This document shows, piece by piece, positions 1 through 9,300 of a DNA stretch of 64,000 nucleotides. The notes beneath the pieces are model-generated. The model had not been told where the DNA came from. It did not search any database and saw only the letters and a program-made list of their open reading frames with translations. Source of the stretch: Heliocidaris tuberculata (Eukaryota > Echinodermata > Echinoidea > Camarodonta > Echinometridae); the NCBI GenBank assembly GCA_025618425.1, contig CM046845.1, positions 31,369,899 through 31,433,898 of the forward strand. Reading direction: 5' to 3'. Made by a program: the position numbers and the translations under genes. Within the stretch, counting starts at the first letter, position 1, and each line of letters opens with the position of its first letter.

Positions 1-228
1 AGGGCAGGAAACCAACAAGCATATTGTTTTCCATTCAGAATGTTTTAATATCAATTGATTGAAATTGTCAAAGAATGTTGTCTAGGAATCTTTCCAGTAT
101 GTGTCCTTAAAGCATTTCGAAGTATGATTTGTTCTTTCTTCATATCTGTAAAATAAAATACTGGGTATTTAAAAAAGATATGAAGGACTAACTCAGTTTC
201 TTGTTTCTGTTTTTAATTTTTTATTTAG

Positions 229-320
229 ATGTACAGTATTGGATGGATGGTGTCTTGCCTCATTCTAGCAGTCTTTCCTATGTTGCCTGTCGTTGGTAGA
301 GACCCAAACGTACCCCTTGT
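229..320 (+). CDS. PIGN: PIGN coding exon (first in window)
   Basis: The acceptor TTATTTAG ends at 228 and the donor GTAAGT starts at 321. The frame is phase 0 at entry, and the exon ends two bases into a valine codon. It encodes a hydrophobic segment followed by the conserved [12 protein letters not shown] loop of PIGN. The ATG at 229-231 is an internal methionine next to the acceptor, not a start codon. Confidence 0.93.
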
Positions 321-3300
321 GTAAGTACACAAATTTCTCTTTTCATGAAACATGAAACTTGAGTGTAACCTCTTCTGACCATCAAGATTTTTATGATGAG
401 TATTTTTGGAGGGAAGGGGCTGGAAAGTATGCTAATGTTCCATAATTTTCAAGGGTTTGAAACCAGACTGAAAGAAGCATATTAATGGAAAGACGGATGT
501 GCTATTTGGTTTTGATTGTATTGACCATGATATAAACACCAAACAGGATAAGCAATGAATGGTGTCCATTGAGAAGTGAAACTAGGTGATATGCATCTTT
601 CTGTTCTTAAGATTGTAGTGTCGTCCGATGGGATGATTAAAGCCCATCTATGGTTTTGGTAAGCCCCCCAAAACTTCTGGTCAGATTTCTTTGATTGAGG
701 GATCTTAGTGCAATTGTACAGACGTGTTTAGAACACAAAAGGCATAATCGTTGGTTATATCAGGGAATTTAAAGAGTAACTTGACGTATCTGAGTTAGAG
801 TTTCTATATTTTTTATCCTAATAGAGGTAGTAGATGTATTTACTATCCCCATATCCTGGAAATATGGTTCTACTTCTATGCAGTAAAATTATGATTTTCA
901 ACAACTATATATTATTTATCCTAATTGAGGTAGTAGATGTATTTACTATCCCCATATCCTGAAGATTTGGTTCTACTTATATGCAATGAAATTATGATTT
1001 TCAACAACTATGTATTATTTATCCTAAATGAGAAAGTAGATGTATTTACTATCTCCATATCCTAGAGATATGGTTCTACTTTTATGCAATCAAATTATGA
1101 TTTTCAACAACTATGTATTTTTGCATTCAGGATGAATCTCTACGTACATGAAGCTACCTAAGTTGATAAATAGCAAGATACTGATAATTCTAACACGCTG
1201 TGAAATTCTTTTATCTCACTTGGAAATGACAAAATTGAGAGGTGGAAATAATAAAGATTACAATCAGCATCTAAATTACCATGTCTGATCGATTTGTGTA
1301 AAACTGCATGTAAGGGACAGCTGCCATTTGCGCAGATTTATACAAATATGTGCAAAAGTTCCATCAGGAGAACATACTTTAGAGACCTTACATATTACCT
1401 TTAACAAAATTCGACAATCATGTATGAAGCACTGGTGTATCATCCCCCTTGACATTGTAAATCATTCTATGGCCTGTATGGTAGTGAACCTGAAGGTCAT
1501 TGTATCCTTGATTAATATCTGTCTGAAATATTGAAGTTGCCAAGTGTCTGTTTAAAATTGTGTGGTAATACATTACTTCACAACCCATTAAGAGCCAGTC
1601 ATATTTCATGGATATGTATCACCTTATGAAGTACTTTCCTAGAAATCCAAGGTATGTTGAATGGGGAATATAATGGAATAGTGATGGGTTATGGATTGGT
1701 TGAAGACTTTTCAGAAAAAGCAATTCATAAATTGTCTCACCCTTGGGGTCTTGTTTTGGTTGTAAGCAGCCAGAAAACCTAAGGCTCCTAGGTAATCTTG
1801 AGATTATCTGGTAATCACAGAATGTAAAGAATTTCAAAGTAAACGTATCTTTTATTTGTAGTCTTGACAATTCAATGTAAGTTTTGTTCATTTTGTGAGG
1901 ATTTTATTACTTTCTGTCATTACCAAATAATTTCAAGATTACCTTGGAGCCTTAGGTTTTTCTGGTTGCTTATAAGTCAAGACCACAAATAAAAGATACC
2001 ACATTTGCAGGTTTGACTTCTACCCCAGACAACTACAACCAGATGACTGCCCCCCCCCCCCCCCTCCCCAGACTATCAGACCCTGGACTACTATTCCCAA
2101 GAACAAATACCCTGGATAATATCCCCAGAAACCACATATCAATTTAATATCCCACTGAATACTATCCCTTAGGAATATTATCAGTTGGGTAGGGGGTAAG
2201 TATCTCATATAGGGAGAGTAGTCCGGGGGGGGGGGGGGGGCTGTCCTTTGGGTTATTGTCCTCAGGGGTCATTGTCTTATGGAGGTGATTGTTCTAGGGG
2301 TTAGTTGGGTATCGTTTTTCGTGGTGGGAGTTATCCTCTGGTAGAAGTTTTGGGGGGGTTGGAGTCCTGGAGATCTGGGCCCTGTTTCATAAAACGTGTT
2401 ATCAGTAACAAGTCACAATGACTGTTATAACCTACTGAAATCATAGCATTTGATTAGCTGAGAGCAAATTTTTCGTAGATTTGATGCAATTGTTATAAAT
2501 AACAAGTTTTATGAAACGGCCCTGTACTGTTCTACATTGTATTAAAGGAGAAATGTGAACTTCCAAATAATTCTCTCTTTTTATTATACGCTCCTCCCGG
2601 GATTTATATTTCTCACAGAAAGTACATGTATCAGCATCATTCATATTATATTTAGGAACGTGTGATTTTGTATCTGAATTTTGTCTGACTTGTGTGATAT
2701 AATACATTATACAATATATCAATCTTGTAAAGTTGAAAATATGTAAGTATCAATGTCAACAGTTAATTTAGTATCCTGTAAAGTGATAATCAAGTTTTCT
2801 TTATTGAAGCAATAGTGGTTGAGATTTCTTAGAATTTGCCTGTTCAGTGACATGTTAAGAGCAACAAAACAAAAAAAACAAAAAACAAAATAGAATGAAA
2901 CCCAATCAGAGCTTTATGAAAAATGATAGTGCAGTTTTGATTTTTGAAGTGATAGAAGTAGTATATAAATCTAGAGGGAATTTCTTCTATTCTTTTAGGG
3001 AAGCTAATTGATGTCATAATATCTCATAAGTCTTTTTCAATAGGTACACACATAGTGTTGAATTTATTGCTTTGTGTGAAAGTCAGTACTCCTCATAAAA
3101 AATGCTGTGTGAAACTATCAAATAATCAGCAAATTAAATTACTGCAAAGGCTCCATAGGTTTCTCAATAGCCCCTGAATTTTCCTTGTTAGGATGAATTT
3201 TCTTTTGCTTTTTTAAAAGAACCTTTTAAGAGAGAGAAAAAAAGTGATGTATTTGTATGGTATGACCAAAATATTGGCACTGAACATGTAAACGTGATAG

Positions 3301-6300
3301 AGTAATAATGAATTCCCCGTAATAAAGATTCATGTCCGCCATACTCTCTTAGAAATGATGCAAACATTTTCGGAAATCACTGACATGATATCTCCCCGAA
3401 TTTCCGTTCTTTTTTCTTCTTTGTAGCAGGTTGCTCATGAAATGCACCCGATTTTGGGGTTTAAAGCTTCACATTTTTTATTAATGATTATGAGATTTAA
3501 TTCTTTAAAGATAAAGTTGAGTTTTGGTCATGAGATTAAATTGTCAAAGAAACTGTCTCAAAGCAATAGGGAAAGGTTGATTATATAGCACAGAAGAATT
3601 GGTGTACGCTGTAAGGTTTTGAAATCACCAAAATGATAAGAAATTGACTCAATCCTGCTGAGAGTCACATGCACTGCACACAGAAATGTGTATATGGGAC
3701 TACACACAAATGTTCGGCCTGAACATTTCAGCTGTTTCTTGTCATATTTTGAATGTGAGAGCATTTGAAGAGCAATCCTTTTTAGGGGACATATCTACTG
3801 TGGTAATCTTCCAAGCTAACATAAAGAGAATGAGAAAGCTCACAAATTATTTTTTACCTTTCCCAGAACTCAAGTTTCCCTTTAATCCTTTCGGATGAGT
3901 AATAGTCCCAATCTATGTAAAGCATGTTACTGGTCTTGTATTCATTCATTCATTATTTTCATCATTTCAGTTCACTGCTAAATACTTTGTTTCATCTACA
4001 CATGAAAATACTTTATTGCAGCTTTATTTTGAATCCCAATTTGTTTATTTTCCTGAATGAACAGAGTTCTAGCTGGAGTTCTCTCAGCTGTGAGTGCCTA
4101 TATCTTATTTAGACATCTCATGAAGCTTCAATCATCTTCAGCCATCAATCCTCTCCTAACATGGCTGCAGATTGCCTTCCTCCTCATATCAGTCATAGTG
4201 GTTCATATCACCTGGCTACACATCGGCAACAAAGAGGGCGTTCCACTGCCAAACAAAATATTTAGTTGGACGATGCTTCTAGCTGCGTTTGTCTTACCGT
4301 CCTTTAGCAGCGTGGTGATTGGTCATCGTCTTTTGGGTGTGGCACTCTCCTTGTCAACAGTTTATATGCTGCTCAGTACCTCGTATCCTTTGGAAATATG
4401 CACCATAAAATTTTTGTGTATACTTGCTGATTATGAAATTCCTTGTTATGTCTTCATGCACATAGAATGTTCTCAGATGTTGATCCAATGTCAATATCAT
4501 GGTATCAAAATCATGAAAATTTCTGTATAGCTCTTTACTTTCTATGGAAAGAGGTTTAATAGTAAGGTCAAGAACCAGACAGATAGTGATGAGAGGGGGA
4601 AAGAATATTAGCAACATTGGTGTTATCACTGAAAAAGATGGAGATGGAAATATTTATCAGACCAAGAGCCTCTTTGCATAAAGAGTTGCATTCAAACACA
4701 ACTCTAAAAATTGAACAAGAAGTCCTGAATATACCATCCTGATTGGTTGAAAAGGAAGTTGCGTGTAATTTGATTTGCGTTTAAATGCAACTCTCTGTGC
4801 AAGAAGCCTCAGCTGTAGGGTGAAAAGGAACAAGAACATAATTTTCTTTTATAACAATTCTATACAGACATGAAGGTTTGTTCTGTCTGTGTCTCTGCTA
4901 TGTCATGTTCTTCTGGATTCTATGTGAGTCAAACCTCAACCAACAACAAACTGATAAGGTGAGATAATGCTTCACAGTATACTTGGTTTCTGTTTGGTTG
5001 TGACATGCTGATGTATGATTAATATACTTAGGTTCATGAGAGTGAATCCTGTAGGATGGCTTAAGTTATGAAAGGGTTAAACGCAGTGGACGCTGAAAGC
5101 TCTGCTTTTGACACATCCACTTATCTCTATAAATGGATTTCAGTCTCATATATTGTGGAACCTATTCATTCAGACAGTTAGGGGAACAAAAAAATCAACA
5201 TATACAGTGTAGACTTGTGTTATGTGTTGATGAAATTAGAGAAACAACTAGATTGATTTCGTTATCTTTCTGTGCTCATTGGTTATTTTAATTTTTCTAC
5301 CAAACTTGTTCCATAGATGTCAAATATTTGAATGATTTAACAGTTATGTATTAAAGATTGGTTTGATTCTGCGAAATCCTATTTTCTGTCAGTACCAGAA
5401 CTGAAGATGGTCTGTTTTACCTGACTGCTAAGAAAGCATGTGTATGCTTGTAAGTCAGCAACCAGGGGACCGACGACTTTAAGTCCTCTCTGAGAGACTT
5501 GGTAATGAGGATGAATGCCTTACCAAAGGGCACTAGCGCATCCACTTGGTTTCGAACCCGTGTCCTTCAGTTACAAGACCACTGCTCTACCACTGAGCCA
5601 TTGCGCCTCCATGTTCGATTCTGTTTGATTCTGTTTGATCTTTAGATTCACCAAGTATCCTTCAACGAAGAGGCTAACCTTGAGAAAGCTCCACCTAGGA
5701 ACCTAGCTATGACAGATCTACGCTGTGCTTGGATCTTTGTCTTCTTTATACTTACTGCTTTCTTTGGCACTGGGAACATTGCCAGTATAAACAGGTAACA
5801 GCTCTACCTTGTAGGATGGTTATTTATATCCATAATTTACATCCGTAGTATTAGTCAATTCAAGATGTAGCTATGTAAGATGCTCATTTACGTTCTAAGT
5901 GCTTTCTTTGGAACTAGAAATATTGCCAGTATTTACAGGTAGCAGTTCGGTTTAAACTCTGGGTATGCTAGTGCTAGCTGATCATTAATTGGATTTATGA
6001 CAACTATCCCATATGCTACCCCTCCCCTCCGAACGATACCCTTAAACGGACTGCTCCCCTCTAAACTAATACCCTCCTAAACTTTAGTTCTTGTTCAAGT
6101 ACCCCTTAGGACAATTCCATCCAGAAAACTACCGTCCTAACAAGTAGCATGTTGAGAAAGTATTCATTTTATCACTCTCATACATGTTTAATTTGTAGTC
6201 AAACCTAGGTCAATACAATTAAACATGTATGAGTGTGATAAAGTATTATTTTATCACGCTCATACATGTTTAAATGTAGTTGACCTTAAACATGTATGAG

Positions 6301-9300
6301 TGTGATAAAGTATTATTTTATCATGCTCATACATGTTTAATTGTAGTTGACCTAGGTTTCACTGTCTTGCAGCTGTCAAAATGGTTTTGTAGATTGACGA
6401 TATATGTATTGTCTTACAGCTTTGATCCATCAGCAGTGTATTGTTTCTTGACAGTCTTCAATCCATTCATCATGGGATCCTTACTTCTTATGAAGGTAAT
6501 TACACTATTTTATATTATCAGGATGCTTTAAAAGCAGTTGACAATTTTCAATAAAAGAATCACATGTATCTTCATTTTCACTTCTATTTATCAATTTTAT
6601 CTTTGTCTATCTTTCTGTGGCTTTCCCTCTGTTGTCTCTTCCTTTATCCATTTTTCTCTGTCTCCCTGTTCTCCTTTCTCTGTCTATCTCTCCCTTCCTA
6701 TCTGTCTATCCCTCTTTCTCAGTCTATTTTCATTATATGATGGTAATGACACTGGTGGCTTTGTGTGTAGTGCTCATGTCCTTACACCATGTGATGCTTC
6801 TGGCATCCAACATTATTACACTAGCCATAGGCCCATAGCCGAGCAGCCTAATATGTAACACTGTGGTATACCAGGTACCCATTTACACCTGGGTGGAGAG
6901 TGGCAAATGTGGATTAATATCTTACCAAAAGATGTCAGTGCCTTCATCAGTCATGCATATATTAATTCCAATCTTTTTAATCTGCTGCAAGTAGAATAAA
7001 AAATCATCCACTTTGGTATTAGATGCAGATCATTAATTAACCTTTAAAGAGTCGAATAGGAAAGTAGAGAGGACAAAGAAAACAGAGCCTGTATTGATAT
7101 ACACCCACTATGCTATTTTTACTTGTAACGAGATCCTTGCTGAATCTATGTTTTATATTACAGATAATATGATCCTGTTTGTACTGGTAGCATGTGCCTT
7201 CCAAGCCATACACATCCTACTCAGGCTCTTTAAACTCTACCTTATTGTTCTACTCCTCTGTGATATATTTATCAGGGTTTTTTTTTTTTTTACTTGATCT
7301 TCCTGAATTATGATTACCGATATTTATATAGAACTGGTGGCTTGTACCTTCCAGGCCATACATATCCTACTCAGGCTACCTCATCACTCTACCTCATAGT
7401 TCTACTCCTCTCTGATATAGTTATCATGCTATTTTAGTTGATCATTCTGAATCTATATTTTATATTTTATAGAATGTGATCCTGTTTCTACTACAGCATG
7501 TGCTTTCCAAGCCATACATATCCTACTCAGACTACCTACCTCTTTACTCTACCTCGATGTTTTATTTCTCTCTGATGTATTCCTCATTCTATTTCATTTG
7601 ATCCTCTTGAATCTCTGTTTTATATTGTTTAGAATGTGATCCTCTTTCTACTGGTGGCATGTGCCTTCCAAGCCATACATATCCTACTTAGGCTACCTAC
7701 TTCCTCACTTTACCTCGTCGTCCTACTCCTCTCTGATGCGATGGCGCTACATTTCTTCTTCCTAGTGAGAGACTCAGGTAGCTGGTTAGAGATAGGCACT
7801 AGGTAGGTTCTTATTATTGTACATTCTCTGTCCATGAGAGCTTGTAGGAGCTGTATGAAATGATGCATACGTCTGGTGTTAGAAAGGAAATTAGAACGAA
7901 ACTTCTTGAATATGGTCTCATATTATTTCACATGTATCACATATTGTTCCGCATGTATCAGTAGATGTTCTGCCTAACATATCTGATGAATTTTAGCATA
8001 ACAGGATTTCAGACATGGACGGTTCTGAAAGAGGGATTTTGATTAAGAATCTGATGATAGATTTTGAGTGTTAGTGTTAGAATAATGTGTAAGATTTGTT
8101 TGTTGTCTGGAAAATATTGCTTACCTTTTTTTTCTGAGAAGTCAGTCATCATTTCATATTCTATGGTTCTTGCTACCTGATATAGTGGCAAAGGGAAAAA
8201 AATGCCTGTTGGTGAAGGGCTTGGGCAGAAGTTTTGATAGTAGCTGTATCAAGTACATACATGTACCAGTTAATTCACTGATTATTTTGTCCACACTGTA
8301 TTGTAGATGAGTTTGAAGGTAGTTGGACTGATATGGCCTATATCCCAAAGTTTGCCCCTGGACTCCTACTGCCCTGAATACCTAATGGGCATTGCCCTAT
8401 GGGGTAATCATCTATTTAGTGCTTCTCTAGATGGCTATAGTTCTATATGAGTAATTGTCCTGGTGAGGGTCCAAAGGGGTAGTTGTCCTTGAATCTGTAT
8501 GTTACCAGGCTTCAAAATACCCAGAGTCTGCCGTGCATTCCACAGAGATGCCCTAGTCACTGGCTGCAATGCTCCTAATCAAAATGGTAGACCTTTAAAT
8601 GATCCTAATTATCATTTGCTTTGTGTTGGCTTCTGTTCCTCGTTGACTAGACAAAGTGGCCTGACCCTAATAGTTTACCAAAGACATTCAAGGTGATATC
8701 CAGGTACACTAATGTGCGTGTACCAACTTCAGAAAAAAGAAAATGGAATGAAAATGTGTTGAAAAATTCATTAAATTTTTGTGGCAACCTGCATAATTTA
8801 TGGAAAAACATCAAGTTTTCTGTTTTTTTGTTTGAGTCTTGTAAAATATTTGTTTGTTATATAAACACCGGATATTAATCAGCAAAAAAAAAACTGATTC
8901 GATTTCTGTTGAGCCATGTGATACCTGACGACATGATGCTTATCAGCTGTTTATATTGTTATAGGATTGGGCCCAGGGTTCCAGACCTCCACCTGTCATA
9001 CTGATCCGCCCCCTTCATCCGCCCCTCTCATTGTCTCACATTACCTACCTGTTAGATTCAGTCATATTCTATGACAATGACACCACCATCCCAGCCAACT
9101 CGACCTCATATAGAGTATTCTTGGCAACTGATCTTTAAATTGAACTTTATTTGGGGGGTGAGAAAAGGATGTATTGAAGACAAAATATGTGCAGGTGGAG
9201 GCATGAAACTGCATTTTCTGGTTAGTTGGTTCCTTGAATCTTGCTAAAGAATGTTTCCATGAGACATGTCGCCTCAAGCATTAATATGGATCATTGTTTG

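Larger units (their letters stand above)
321..4064 (+). other. PIGN: PIGN intron (3.7 kb)
   Basis: This intron contains the 103-bp tandem array, an interlocked inverted repeat (1766-1999), C-rich/G-rich degenerate minisatellite arms (2020-2370), a foldback element (2377-2523) and a 400-bp dispersed repeat (3480-3895). The remaining sequence is AT-rich, and I see nothing else in it. Confidence 0.8.

Noticed and set aside
4057..4530. 157-codon open frame taken as a stand-alone protein
   Set aside because: Only 4065-4382 is conserved PIGN. The first codons and the tail after 4382 are intron read-through.
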